Positions 18,295 through 30,904 of a DNA stretch of 64,000 nucleotides are shown here, piece after piece. The notes under the pieces are model-generated. The model was not told the origin of the DNA and made no database searches. It was given only the letters and a program-made list of their open reading frames with translations. Positions within the stretch are counted from its first letter, which is position 1. Each line of letters opens with the position of its first letter. The translations under genes and the position numbers were made by a program. Source of the stretch: Agrocybe praecox (taxonomy: Eukaryota > Basidiomycota > Agaricomycetes > Agaricales > Agrocybaceae); NCBI GenBank assembly GCA_964017145.1, contig OZ024845.1, forward strand, positions 1,178,001 through 1,242,000, given 5' to 3'.

Positions 18295-19600
18295 AATATA
18301 CGGTGTCGTCCTACGTTATGCAGTAATGCATGGTCATCAAGCTACTACAAACATTAATGGTCAAGAACTCCCATGATACGTCGTCAGGAATGACCACAAA
18401 TATGCGGCAGCGGGGTGGAACAGGTTGTTCCTGGCAAGAACGGCAAGGACTCAGCTCTGGGCACGTAGGAGACCCCCTCGAAAACCTACTCTTTGACCAA
18501 TCGAGTTCTGGTTGGGTTGATTTCCACGGGCTTTTATGACGACTTCGACAAGTACGAAAGGTTTTGCGTGGAGGTCCGATTTTATTTCCAAATCCATAAT
18601 GCAATCGATCCAAACTTGGGGGGCTTTGGTGGCGCATTTCATGACTATCATTCAACGATCGACCTCTATTCCTTGAAGATCCTCGCACTCAACATGCCCA
18701 TCATCTTTATTGCACGATCGGTAGATAATTAATCATTCGATAGCACCATGGATGTCAGAGATTAATCGCTTTCTTGTACAGCACTACAGCTCGCTATGTC
18801 GTTTCCGAGACCACCACCAGTACTCTACTCAACACAGTGGGCGCCTTTGCCTTTCTTTTACTCTCGCAATCACAGAATGCAGGTACGTCGTCCTGTAAAG
18901 ATATACTTCGATTACGTCTGAACTTTGCTACAGATTCTTACTCTATGCGCCGCCCTACATGTCTCGTCCACGTCCAACATATATGGGACTGCCTAGCATG
19001 ATCAACTACGACGAGAAACTCGATGTTGAGGTCAATATATGCGCAGGGGTTACTTCCGTCAGTGGTAAGCCTTTATTTTCTACTGACTTGATCCAAGCTT
19101 ACCGGAAAAAATCAGCAGTCACTACTATGGACCTTGGATTCTCGACGCACGGCATGCAGCCTAAACCTCTTCTCAAGTCTGTTAACATGGACCGTCACTG
19201 GACCTCCGTCTTCAGGACAATTACTATCCTCCTAGACCAACCTTCGTGACGAACACCGGCATTCCCAGGTTTGGATACAACACATTGTGTGTTGGGGGTT
19301 GACGAGGGTCTCAACTCTCGTTCTTGTTTGTGGCTCGTAGTACGACTACTAGGCGTCCCAGCCCCAGCCCTTTCTGCACCCCTATGCCGATCGCGACTCA
19401 TCACACTCCCTCCACCTCCGTGCCCACCTCCATACCCCCTACTTTCCCTTTCTCGCTTGCGTTGGCGCTCGATATGGTCATCTCCCTTTCTCCCTCTCAG
19501 CGCACCAGGTCCGTTTGAACCGCTCACAGCATCCGTCCTAACGCTCCTCCCATCCACAACTATACCTCTCAAATGCCAGATTCGGGTCGCGGACCACTCC
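18125..19600. repeat. Diverged direct duplication, copy D1
   Basis: Similar in order and orientation to 24,423-25,600. Shared blocks include TCACATGACCGCGTT at the start, ATCAAAATA.ACG..GTCGTCCTACG, ACTACGACGAGAAA, AAGCTTACCGGAAAAA, ACACATTGTGTGTTG and CGACTCATC.CACTCCCTCC. D1 contains about 300 bp near 18,360-18,790 that are missing or unrecognisable in D2. Confidence 0.7.
18796..19070 (+). CDS. Possible short spliced gene in D1
   Basis: ATG at 18,796 opens MSFPRPPPVLYSTQWAPLPF, with an intron GTACGT...CTACAG (18,883-18,933). After it, the frame YAPPYMSRPRPTYMGLPS... INYDEKLDV is matched in D2 (24,935-25,010) by a related reading (YSLPYMC ... LPSTFNYDEKFDL), with substitutions that keep the frame. 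The phase through the intron is not right as I read it, so the model is tentative. No family recognised. Confidence 0.3.
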
Positions 19601-19606
19601 AGTTGA
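19195..19606 (-). CDS. Uncharacterised low-complexity Arg/Ser/Gly-rich protein segment, D1 copy
   Basis: Minus-strand frame with LRGIVVDGRS, a GPGALRGRK stretch, an ERQRKRERESRGYGGGHGGG tract and RDRHRG. The same frame is kept in the D2 copy (25,217-25,642) with many substitutions and small indels, which suggests selection on this reading. No catalytic motif is visible. RS/RGG-like composition would suit RNA binding, as an inference. Confidence 0.4.
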
Positions 19607-22525
19607 ATGGTATGTTTCTTTTGCTTGCTTTTATTAATTCGAGGACCACCCTAATACGAATCTCAGCTCATTTCTATAGCGATTTATTTGCATTATCGCA
19701 GCTTTCTTGAAAGACGAAAAGACAAAGCAAGGGGGGACGTTATCGGACATTCCGCCGCCTACAAATGCCGCCCCAGACTATCGTCAGGTCTTCATGCTCT
19801 CATATCGCATTCCTTGGGAAGCTTCTCGAGGACAGTGATGCACCTACTCGAAGGAATGCTCGCAGGCAAGTGCCGCAGGTTGAATCGCACCCATTCCGTC
19901 AAAGAATCTGGATACTACAAGCTCCTCTCCTATTTCGCCAAAATCATCCTGCATTGCTGCGTCTATGCGAACAAAGGTCCTTGGATGCTGATGGGCAGTG
20001 TCAAAAGAGCGCGAGAAGCGTTTATCGAATTCCAGCACACGAAAACACGTTTGCTACCCGGCGACTTGGCGAGGAGGACTGTCATCATCGTCTCCAGCGT
20101 CCCACGTCTTGCCGCCGTCATTGTGGCCCATTTTAATGACCGACATTGACTCGTATCTCAGTTACCAGGAGACGACCGTGGCTTGAATGCCTCCAAACAA
20201 AGTCACCGGTACTCTTACCGCTGATATTTCCATGGCTATGGCTAAAATCTTTGTTGTCGCCCGGTCTCGACCTTACCCATGTCGACAGCTAGCATACAGT
20301 TTGTCTGTACGACCTCGTCTGCACATTTCGTGATCCAAATAACGTATATAATTAACAGTACAAAGTCAACGCGATGTTAAATCTTCACTCCATTCACCTC
20401 TCGACTCTCCTGGATAGCACAGACGACCCAGTCTCATTGCATAATCACACGCCTCGGCTTTGTGCAACGCACACATTCGTCATTGACAGCCCACGTTTCT
20501 CCTGTTCTGTGTGCATCCGCGTCCACCTCCACCCGTCACGTCCGATTTCTAGCCTATTAGTCGCCGGTCCGTATGTTTTTTGGACAATTGGTCGCCATTT
20601 CTCGGGATGGCGATCGATAAAGAACATACAAGGACAATTTGCCACCCGCGGTATATAAGCCTTTCCTGCGTTCGAACCTCTCCTTCTTCCCGACCACCAC
20701 CACCGTCTGCTCCTCCGACATGCCCTCCCTGCGCGTCGGCTGTAGACACATACCTAACCTCACCATGCCCTCATCACCTTCATGACTATCGCTCGCTTCT
20801 CTGCAGCGTATACATCCCTACCATCGTCTTCACATCGTGTTCAGTTGGTGAGAAGTTCCATCGTACGTTCACTCGATACAATCTTCGTTGTGCTCGTGGT
20901 GACACCTTGGCTCCAGGCCACCTGCATACCATGACCCTCTATCGATGCCCGCCATGGCATTCTTCTTCTATTGACGGTGGGGTTGTCGGTCTCTGGTACG
21001 TCCGCTATGCCTGCTCTTCGAAAGTTCATATGGACTGACGCTTCCCTTAGAAACCTTCGACCCAACTACATCTTCGTTCTCCTGTATGTACGTGGGGCGC
21101 TGCACCTATGGTAAGTGCGGCCTCTTATCTCTCACATCTAAACTAATGTAGTCGATACAGCACTTTCAGCGATGCGTCCAGCACCGATTCCTCTTTCGAT
21201 CCTCTTCAAAAGCCTTGTTATCATCGGATTCGCTAAGCCTGGTCTAGACCTGACATTCGGCTCAAGGCCGTGGAGCTGCGGTGTTTGAAAGCACACATTG
21301 GAGTTAAATGTCCTCTGAGAGGTTTCCGTGGTCCTGCCCGGTCGCGCGGCGTCGTTGCAGTTGTACGCACTGGGAAGCTAATTCTCTCATGACACTTCTG
21401 AATGTGTCGCACACCGGGAGCATACCGACCCTCTGATGCCAGTGCGATCTTCTCCCAGGCTATGACTATCTTCGAATGATAAAAGGTCCAATGAAGAAGA
21501 TGAAGGATCCGAAAAACAAAACACTGAAAAAAACAACACAAAATATAATAAAATAACCACGAAAAATGACGGCAAAGGGGCAAAGGGGAAAGAGAGAAGA
21601 AAACAACTTAAAGCCATAGGCAATAGGACTGATAAGAAGATACGGATCGAAAGAGCGGCAATGTTATATAGTAAACATACAAGTTCGGGTTGCATCAATG
21701 CATTTCGCTAGCTAGCAGACCAAATATTGGGGCCTTTTTACCAGTTATTAGTGAGAACGTTGATTTGTTGAGTGCTCGTCCAGGCGCGTGACGTCATGGA
21801 ATTATCATTTTGCTGTAACGCGTTCATGATGAAGTATATACTATTTAGGTTGATCATAATACCGTCAAGTACGCGTGTATTGTAGGTGGGAGCGTACATA
21901 TACAACAAGTTTATGAACTAATAGGTGAAAGAAATTCGGAAGGTAACCTAACAGAGAGTAAAAATGGCGATAGTTAATGGAATGAAGGATTCAAGAAAGG
22001 ACTAAGGGTGAGGTAGCGCGAATTGAAAGTACTCACCGTCTGGGGCACAGCGATCAAATGAAGAGCGAGATGTAAATTGTAATAGATAATTAAGGGTAAC
22101 ACATGACGATAATCATACCCTCGACCGGTGCCAGAGAAAGGAGGAAAGAGAGCGAGAATGCGGGGAAATGCCGATCGTAATACAAGATAGAACGTGATGG
22201 CGATGTAATGCTTTATGGACAAAGATGTAGGGGGTATAAGTCGCAATGAGATAGCCGTAATCGTGTCGTGTATTCCAAGAGGTATCAGAAAAGAAGAGAA
22301 GTTAAAAACGAGTCAGTCGGCCTTGCCATCGCAGCTCATATTCTAATAGTATCTTCGATATTCAGAGGATGGTGGCTAGAAACCTACGGAGGTGGTGCGT
22401 GAGTCGACTTTATGGAAAACACGCATGAGGCATAAAATATAATTTACCCGTGGTTCCTGAAGATTTTCCGCAATATTTTTCGACATCTGGCTGTCCTTCA
22501 GGCACTTGTGTCAACGCAAAACAAA
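19607..22525. other. No confident gene; scattered short exon-like pieces
   Basis: Consensus introns and short open stretches occur on the plus strand (for instance LKDEKTKQGGTLSDIPPPTN at 19,710-19,770, followed by VFMLSYRIPWEA), but no model runs through. 20,374-21,180 is C/T-rich on the plus strand with GT-AG pairs and no recognisable product. 21,300-22,450 shows nothing I can name. Confidence 0.4.
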
Positions 22526-23265
22526 GGCCGGTATCCAATTAAATTTCCTGGTAGGATGCTTTTTGCAGACGAGCTGAGCTACATCTTTCTTGGCATTTCC
22601 GTGCATGCATTTGAAATTGACGTGGTTGCTGAAGAAACATGAGAGTTAATCACAAAGGAGCAGAAAACTCTTCGCAACTCACCTAACGGCGATCATCAAC
22701 TCTTTATACGTAGGAGCCTGGTCATGTTCCAGAGTGCTAGTGATAGCCTGGGCGTTGATATAGAGAATAAGTGGGAAGTTTAAGCGAACTACCTTTGCGT
22801 ACATACCCGTATCAAAGCTCCTTCCTTGCGACTTTCATAATCGTTCTGGTCGTCCCTGCATGCTGACACATATCGATACAATCTTACAATAAGCTCCTGA
22901 TATGTTTGAAAAAATGCAATGAAGGTTGACTTACAGCTTGGGCCTGAGGACCTTGCGATGTTGGGCATAAACAGAGCCCATCATACTGTCCAAGAACAAA
23001 ATCACCCCAATGAACCAACATCCTAGTAAGATCATACAATGGATCACTGCTGGTAGACATTTGCGTCGCTTGCTTCTGAGGAGGGCGAAATTTTGCAGGA
23101 GTCATTGGCGGTTCGATGCCCTTTGGATTCCCACAGACATAATCTCCCGTGCTGGGTCCTAATTTGAATAAGTTAGTCCAGTTGCGTATGCAGCGAGGGA
23201 GACAAAGATTATTAGAAAAAACTCACGCAAATTCCTCGTCCTATTGATCTCGTTACATCGTTGGT
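22526..23265 (-). CDS. Uncharacterised spliced gene, 3' part
   Basis: Five minus-strand exons joined by good GT-AG introns: 23,265-about 23,225 (HQRCNEINRTRNL); about 23,160-22,936 (GDYVCGNPKGIEPPMTPAKF, MLVHWGDFVLGQYDGLCLCP, QGPQAQA); about 22,884-22,809 (LYRYVSACRDDQNDYESRKE); about 22,750-22,690 (AITSTLEHDQAPTYKELMIA); and the last, ending near 22,526 (HVNFKCMHGNAKKDVAQLVC, KKHPTRKFNWIPAFVLR then stop). The conserved His/Cys positions are typical of a folded protein, but I do not recognise the family. Exons further upstream probably exist. A candidate is the frame at 24,057-24,269 with LSSEQELEREALEKAAYYAS, but I could not join it. Confidence 0.5.
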
Positions 23266-24422
23266 GCCTTAAATCTTGGACCGTCATGTGGCAAGAGGGA
23301 AAAAACGGAAATGGAGAGACATCGATAGAGAGAGAAAAAGAAAAGAAAATATGCGGTATGGTGGCCAACAATAACGCCCAATGGAGGATGGCGAAGATTT
23401 TAAGAAAAAGAGGGAATTTTCCCTTTGAAAAAACTAGGCAGTTGTATAGAATAGGAACGCGCACAAAAAAGGAAAAGGAAAAGTAAGAAATATAATAAAA
23501 GAACTGGATAAACTGGATGCAACGTCAAAGATTGCAAAAAAGCGAGGGAAAGAGGTCGATAGCGGGAAAATACATAACAGCCGGAGAACATACGTCGGTT
23601 AGTCAAGGAAACATGACAACGATAAGCAAGATAAGCACTAAGATTAATGCAGCACCTCCGCGCCCGTGTGTAAAAGGGAAAAATTATGACATTTTCGTCG
23701 ATAGACTGGCGAGTTGGATCATCGCGAGGGAAGAGATAAAGTCCAATTTCAAGAATGCAGACTGGAATTGGACTGAAGTCTTCCAGGGAAGACGAAGCAG
23801 GGGTGGCGGCGGTGGATGGAAGATAGATAGAAATAAGCGGAAGAAGTAAACTAGCAAGCAAGGAGATGTACCGAGACGAGCAAGGCACACAATAATAGAG
23901 GGCAATTTATGCAGCGGGTCGTGGTGGTAAACGAAAAAAAAAACACAGTATAAAAAGATTCCCAAGAGCTGGGGAAAGCAGCAAGCATGTGGGCAATGGA
24001 GGAGAGAAACTTACTCCTTAAAAATCACTCAGAGTGTTGGCAGAAGAGTAACGATCCTAGAGTTCCTCCGGACTGGGGGAGTTTTGGAACATGGAGCTCG
24101 CATAATAAGCAGCCTTTTCCAACGCCTCTCGTTCAAGTTCCTGCTCACTCGAAAGTTGACCGAAGGGAGACGAGCCTTGAAATTTGAAAGCTTGAGGCCA
24201 AAGAGGGCCTGTACGTCTGGATTGAGGATCACACCGCCAGAGCCGGGAGATATCCTTATCGGAAGACATACCCTCGCTGGTAGTATGCAGCGGCCGACAT
24301 GGTTTGTTGAGAATCGGCAGGGAAAAGAACCTTTTCGTTCAAATCGTCCTATGTAGTTCACAATGAGATTTCGAGATGTAAGTGCGAGGTCGAAATTTTA
24401 TTTACGCCTAGAATGCGAACCG
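23266..24422. other. Stretch with one candidate upstream exon
   Basis: 23,290-24,000 is purine-rich on the plus strand with no gene I can support. 24,057-24,269 on the minus strand reads DISRLWRCDPQSRRTGPLWP and LSSEQELEREALEKAAYYAS, protein-like, and may be an earlier exon of the gene at 22,526-23,265. Confidence 0.35.
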
Positions 24423-25600
24423 AAGGGTCACATGACCGCGTTAAGCGAACGTTTGAACTTTGAAATTTGAGCGCTAGCCAAGCGCTATCTTGACTCTCTT
24501 TGTGCCCCATCTACTCCCAAGCAAAAATGATCGGAAACTTAATCCATCCCCCTCACCAATTTGGATTTTTGCTCCAAGCAAGTCGAGACACGTCTCTCAA
24601 ATGTTACACTCTCTGGCCTATAGTTCTCCACCATCGATCAAAATAAACGCCGTCGTCCTACGGTTGTATCTAGCAAGAAGAATGGCAACGGCAAGGCCTT
24701 CGAACGGGTCCAGATGTGAGTGCTATGCAGGTCGCTGTCGTTATACTCGTGAAAGTGCTCGTCTTTTTACCCTTTACCCAACGACGACACGCCAACCTTC
24801 AAGTTGAACAGACGGGTCGAACCTCAACGTGGAATTGATGTATTAAATAATAAATGATGGCACCTAATACAGGTACGTTTGTGCACAATTATGCCTCGAT
24901 TGTATCTGAACTTCACTACAGAATTGAATTCTATTCGCTGCCCTATATGTGCCATCCTCCAACGTATATAAGACTGCCTAGCACGTTCAACTACGACGAG
25001 AAATTTGATCTTGGGCCAGTATATGCGCAGGCGTTACTTCTGTCAGTGGTAAGCTTTCCTTGTCTACCAACTTGACCCAAGCTTACCGGAAAAATTCACC
25101 AGTCGACTCCATGAACCTTGGGTTCTCGACGGACGACGTACAGATGGACCAGCGAATTGTGGACTCCCTATCAAGTCTGTCAGCATTGATGTATTCTCGG
25201 CGTCACTGGGCGACCTTCAAAACATTACCCATTCAAACTCGCCTTCTTTTTTTCCATGACGAACGCTGGTGCTCTCAGGTTGGGACACAACACATTGTGT
25301 GTTGACGGCCGACAAGGGTCCCAACTCCTCTCGTTTGCGGTTCGTAGTGTCACTGCTAGGCGTCCTAACCCAAGCCCTCCATATACCCCTATCCCGATCG
25401 CGACTCATCGCACTCCCTCCAGCTCCGTGCCCACCTTCATACCCCCTACTTTCCCTTTCTCGCTCGCGCTCGACATGGTCCTCTCTCTTTCCCGCTCTCA
25501 GCGCACCAGGTCCGCCTGCACCGCTCATAGTACCTGTGCTAAAGCTCCTCCCATCCACACCTATACCTCTCAAAGGCGCCGACGCACTTGAGGAATCATA
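24423..25600. repeat. Diverged direct duplication, copy D2
   Basis: Second copy of 18,125-19,600 in the same orientation, about 6.3 kb downstream. The first exon of the plus-strand reading present in D1 is missing here, so D2 looks partly decayed on that strand, while the minus-strand Arg/Ser/Gly-rich frame stays open. Confidence 0.7.
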
Positions 25601-26111
25601 GTTCGACCTCTGGCCTAACCCGCTCCGAGTCTTCCTACTCATCGGTGTGCCATGAGTGTTGCAGGTGTTAATGTGGGTATTACGGGTGGTACTATGCCCA
25701 TGCCCGTAACTGCTACACGACGACGACGCAGGCGAGCCTGATTGATCAGTAGTCCCAGCCGCAGGTGTGTTTGCAGTCTCGATAGGAGGGGATGTGCCTA
25801 TTCTTCCTAAAAAGGCCCAACGCCGAGCCGAGCGTTACCCTCTCTTTGAGGGTCTTCATGGTTGTCTTCATCCTCATCGTCGAGCTTGAGCTACCCGTGG
25901 TGTCTCCATATCCTGAAATAGACGGATCTGCGATCGTCGCGCGGCGCCCGAGCCCATTCGCACCGAGGGGGAAAGATGCGATGGGTGTAGATGTTGGTGT
26001 TGGTGCAGGTGTCGGTGTAGGAAGATTAAGATGAGGCAAAGGCGAAGGAGATGGAGAACAATTTGGTGATAGTGATGGAGAAGGAGAGAACGTTGTCGAA
26101 TTGGCACTCAT
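25217..26111 (-). CDS. Uncharacterised Ser/Pro/Thr- and Arg-rich protein, D2 copy with longer N-terminus
   Basis: ATG at 26,111 opens MSANSTTFSPSPSLSPNCSP and a Pro/Thr-rich repeat region, then LGANGLGRRATIADPSISGY. The frame then changes near 25,790 and continues as an open reading from about 25,800 (RIGTSPPIETANTPAAGT) through GTPMSRKTRSGLGQRSNYDS and LRGIGVDGRS to the RERERESRGY tract, which matches D1. I found no intron of reasonable length at the frame change, so it may be an indel. The product is intrinsically disordered in appearance and has no recognised domain. Confidence 0.4.
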
Positions 26112-29100
26112 GAAGGCACCTCTGGGACCGCATCCGTCTAGGTTCCGTTAGATCCGTCAGATAAACCGTCGGGGGGGGAGGGGGGAAAGGAGGAGCGTTA
26201 GGCGGCACGAACTGAACCGCACCTTATGGCCACTTCGTCGAGTTCGAAGTCGGTCATTTCATGAACAGGAGCGGAGAGGATCGTCCGTTCATCTGTTGTT
26301 TTTTTGGTTTTTCCAGCGGCACGTACAAGATAGCCAGGCTCACTCCGATAATAGCTAAGCAGAAACGATAAACATTGATCGAAGAAAAAACTAGCATTCT
26401 GCTTTCAGCTCTCGGAGTCGGATCAGCTTCGTCAACGAATCGTTCGTATCACTTAATTACTTCAGAATCAAAGTAAGCCGCAGGCGTCAGTGTTATCACC
26501 AATCTCCCTGGAGGTGGCTGAAGAAGTCGCCGGTTTTTGTCAAATACGAACCTATGGTGACCTACTTAACTGCAGGCCTGCACATCTCGTACGAAAAGCA
26601 CCGACGTGACTCGCCTCATGCCTTTATTTGGATCCTCAACCCGAACGAATACGAAACCTCTCAATCCTGAATCCCAATGATGCATTTACAAATTCTTCGT
26701 CTATAATATGCAAAATACGCAATATGCTAATGGTCGACCGCCGGTTAATTTTGTAATTCTGATTACATATTTGTTATGTCATTTTGAGCAGTGCTTCTGC
26801 GTGAATTAACAGAGTGGATTTCGAGGCATAATTTATTTCTAAGATTCTGAGTAATTGAAGCGCGGACGACGCTCGACTCTCGTTAATCCTTGCCAACTAG
26901 GTTTCGGTTCGAAGAGAAATTATATATCGACTACAGAGCGTCAACGAGAGTAAGGAGACCCCACGCCACAGGCAACCTCTGGGCAGTAAGAATTTTCGTG
27001 ACAATTGCCACTGATGAACTCGTAGAGAGTTGCTGTATCGCCTCGCTCTCGAGAGAATCTCCGACAATTGACCTGGTGGGGGCTGCAAACTGATATTGAA
27101 ATTTTATATATGAAATCTGGCGAAGAATTGGATCAGCGAAGAGCGGCATCATAAAGGATATCCGTACGTACAAATTGTTCAGATGCATCTCAGAACAAAA
27201 GAATAAAATTCGACGCCTCATCCTCCCAGCTGAGGACTGTCAGAGCATCTCCGACCTGTGATAAATCGATGTTGCTCCAGAGTTCAACAGTGAAAGTTAT
27301 GGACGCTGATGGGATATAGGAGGTGATGTGGCTGATATAACGTCGTGCACGAATATCGTTGAAAAGTAAGGTCGTCTGGATGGAAACAAATATTTTGAGC
27401 TTCGTGGGCACAGAAACCAAAAGAAACTATCTTACATGCGCAAGTGCTCACAAAGGACGAGCATCGATTCCTTGAGTCTGCTTGGCGTAATGCCAAGTGA
27501 AGAAGAAATGGTAATTTTCCATCGTCATATTTGCTTTCTTCTCATTCACCAGCAACCCTTGGCCAACTCTTCGCAAACTGTATCCTAGATTCGTGTCAGT
27601 ACATGCCTGCAGCTCGATGCCCGAGAGTACATACGATGGACTCGGATATGATATACGACCGCTTGCCTTAGCACGGCGTCGATTGAAATTGGGATGGTCT
27701 ATCATGTTCGGGCGACTTGGTTCACCATCGCCGTTGACATCTGGTGAGAAGATGCGTGAGTTACATAGTTACACCGCTCGAGATAGAAATGTCTACTTAC
27801 CTGTCTCACGCAGCCCCGTTTACGGTCGTAACACCTTTGTACTCGATCTGAAGGACTCACGAGCCATCGCCATCTCGGAAGGTGTCTTGTCCAATGTTTT
27901 TACGGCGCCTCGCGGCCTGTGCTGGTCGATATGAATAAAGCTTGCCTTTGAACATCGACCTTTCCCTCTGCGCGCAGTGATGGCCCCCGGAGACAACAGA
28001 AGATTGAACGAAGGTGATAATTCTGGTGTATAAATAAATTATTTCATGATAATGGGTACATACCGAAAGCTGGATAAGTAGTTCTCTGTGTTGAATAAGA
28101 GATGTAGGGCACTTACCACATAGTTTCAGCACCCATAACCAAACATACAGCCATCAATCCTTGGTTTGCCTCTCGGAACGCCTATAGATTCTAGCACACT
28201 CAAACACGACTTCATTCGCGTGCCCTGTCCATATTTTCTTGTCTACTGTCGACATCTGCTGGTGTTGTCTATTGCCTCGCCTCGTCCCGGAGGTGGCCGC
28301 CAGGATCAACTTGCCACCTATCCTTGCGTTCGGCACTCTTCCTTCCTCTTTGTACAAAGAGCATCCATCCCTGGCCTTTCGTGATCCATATTGCAAGTAT
28401 GCTATTCTCCTTGCGGGCCGGACTTCTCGTGTACTTGCAGCTTATACTTTGGCAGTTTGTGGCTAAGGTAAGTGTTAAGCAACGTCTGTGGAAGAATGAG
28501 CGAGCCACAGAATTGGTAAATCTTGACACCCAAACATAACTGTTCCATCCGGCGTGAGGGACGTCGTGGAGTGATAAAGGGAGTCTTCCGATGGTAGTAG
28601 CAAGAATGACGACCAAAAATAACCTTCCTGCTGGGGCAGCTGGATTTCAAATGATAGGAGTGCATTCTGGATTCGTCGCGCTGCTGATACCCACTTGATG
28701 AGGCGAGTTGTATAGTTAGGCGCACCAACAGATTCGTAACCCGCGACACTTGTTTGGGCACCGTTGACAACGAGAATTTGCATGTTGGGTAATTGAATAA
28801 GGTCGAGCAATTCGCACCACCGGCCCCCGTAGCTCCTGATGCCATTATACAGATCCCTTTCTTCCGAATCATTGTTTGTACTCTCGAAGGCTCCTCAAGA
28901 ACGCCGCTCGAAATCTATACGATTGTTCCAAGTTTGTCGGTAGAGACAGCAACCACCGGAATAGATAGACGGTAGCTTGTTCCTTCGGCGGATGTCAGCG
29001 ACTGATGTAGTGTAAAAGAATGCAAGTCAACTCGAGAAGTGAATACCCTATATTTGTGTACCTTTCGTGTTCACGTAGAAAACCCCCCATCAACGTTCTT

Positions 29101-29557
29101 TCCACCTTCTCACGTCTAAACATGCGGATCTCGGTCAATATGCTGCAGTGCCACGCCCTTCCATTGAAATTGAGTTCAGTCCGGTCAGTCCGTAATACGA
29201 CCCAGACATAGAGGGAGATGTCAATGGGACTTGTTTGGATGAGTCAACCAGGATATTCGTCCAGGTAGATCTGATCTAACCCGCTTGCTAAGTTGTGGAA
29301 TCTTCTATAGGGTATGGCGGGTAATGTAGTGCAGCCCCAGGTATTGCCCAGATATTATGTATCGACGTGTTATATCGTCCGTTGATGAAAAGAAAATCGC
29401 GAACGCGGCGCGCGCTTCGGGATAATACTGCCGGGGTTCCGAGAGGTCACTGTCACTGAGGTGTTACTTGGATGTTACTCGTGTTCATCGCCTTGATCAG
29501 TCCTTCAATCCTTACGTCTTTCACACCCGTTGCTCGATACAAAGTATTCTGTACACA
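26112..29557. other. Mostly unassigned; possible minus-strand exons
   Basis: A G-run (about 26,170-26,180) and AT-rich sequence to 26,890. On the minus strand, 27,705-27,450 (RISYPSPSYVLSGIELQACT, MTMENYHFFFTWHYAKQTQG) and 27,420-27,190 (KLKIFVSIQTTLLFNDIRAR, SYIPSASITFTVELWSNIDL) read like two exons of one gene, and 28,810-28,475 (LPNMQILVVNGAQTSVAGYE) like another. I could not join them with credible splice sites and do not recognise a family. Confidence 0.35.
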
Positions 29558-30617
29558 ATGTCTGCGTCAGAACAAAGCACTGTATTTCCTCCTGAACGCT
29601 ACCAGCAGATTCGCAAGAAGTTTGGCCGCTTCCGTGTTCTCATTATAGGCCGACGCAATTCGGGCAAAACAACCATCCTCCAGAGAGTCTGTGACACCAC
29701 TGAGGAGCCGATTATAAGAAACAAGAAGGGGAAACAAGTGAGCATATATCATACTTCTCCATGTTAGATTCCTTAGTGCCTTGCATTAGATGATGGCCGC
29801 AGATCATGTACTTAGGCCCACAATGGAGGTCAGTTTAGTTGGTACCTGCTGTAGCCTATAGACTTGGGCTCAATTAACATCTCAGCGAGGCATACATGAC
29901 ATCAACGACGAGATGATTTTCAAAAGCAACGAGAAATTTGTGTTTCATGACTCTCGCGGATTCGAGAGTGGTGGGGTTGACGAGCTAAAAATAGTACAGG
30001 ATTTTATCAAGGGGCGTTCGCAAGAGCTGCAAGTGGATGACCAATTACATGCCATATGGTACCATGTTCTGATTGCTTCAAGGAGATATTATGTTAACAT
30101 TATCAATCCTAGGTATTGCATTGCAGTTGATAATTCAAGGCCTATACAACATGCAGAGAAGCAATTTTTCTCTGAATGTGGAACAGGAAAGGGTGCATGC
30201 TTATTGATATCATCATTGCAACATTATTTCTAATGATAAATAGTTCCAGTTGTTGTCATTTTCACCAAGATGCATGTCAAAGATGCACAGGAATGGCGAA
30301 AAGATAAGAATAAACCAGCTGCAGAGTATCGAGCTTCTGCCATCAAGCAAGTGAAAGAAGGTGCATGGTTGGAATTACAGAAATTAAGGTATTTGCCATC
30401 AGCAGCAGTTTATCTGGGAGGTAATCAAATTGTATAATTGTTTGAACCTGACTGACTGCTTTATTTGGTAGAAATTATGCCAGAAAACATCAAGTGTGAT
30501 ATTCTTATACACAAAACCTTGAATTCTCTTGGTGATGAGAATCTACGTCACCTTCTGGTCTTAACACAGCAAGCAAATTTAGAGGTGTGCATGAAAAATG
30601 CATTTGACAGGTATTGA
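29558..30617 (+). CDS. P-loop GTPase (G-domain protein), probably truncated
   Basis: Spliced: 29,558-29,737; 29,790-29,828; 29,886-30,058; 30,113-30,192; 30,244-30,420; 30,472-30,617 (TGA), all with consistent phases. The start is MSASEQSTVFPPERYQQIRK. G1 is FRVLIIGRRNSGKTTILQRV (Walker A GRRNSGKT). The segment around TMERGIHDINDEMIF carries the switch threonine of G2, G3 is FHDSRGFESGG, then HAIWYCIAVDNSRPIQHAE, and the G4 region is VVVIFTKMHVKD, where the usual aspartate is His. It is related to the gene at 12,856-15,551 but stops soon after the G domain, where that gene continues for more than 300 codons. It stops within 300 bases of the tandem array, so it may be truncated, or a large intron may begin at GTATTG (30,611). 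Confidence 0.7.
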
Positions 30618-30904
30618 TTTAAAGATAGAAAATTTCAAGAGTGAGTTACTGAAATAATATTTGGAAGGCATCTCATACCACTACTATCAAGTAAGAAAAA
30701 CATAAATTTGGAGGGAATAATAGAATGTTTTCCTTATACCATGGTATATCATGCATGCAATGCTATTCTACAAAATACTTAAATATTGTTAGGAATTTTG
30801 GAGAGTAGGTTTCTACTCTACAATATATTTATAGTTTTTGTCTAGGCACTGATTCTTCTGTTATTTGTAATAGACTGTTTGTAAAATCTATCTCTGCCTT
30901 TGTT
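30618..30904 (+). other. AT-rich junction between the GTPase gene and the tandem array
   Basis: No open frame of note. The sequence turns strongly AT-rich here and stays so to about 43.7 kb. Degenerate array-like words (TTCTTCTG, TAATAGACTGT) appear from about 30,840. Confidence 0.4.
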
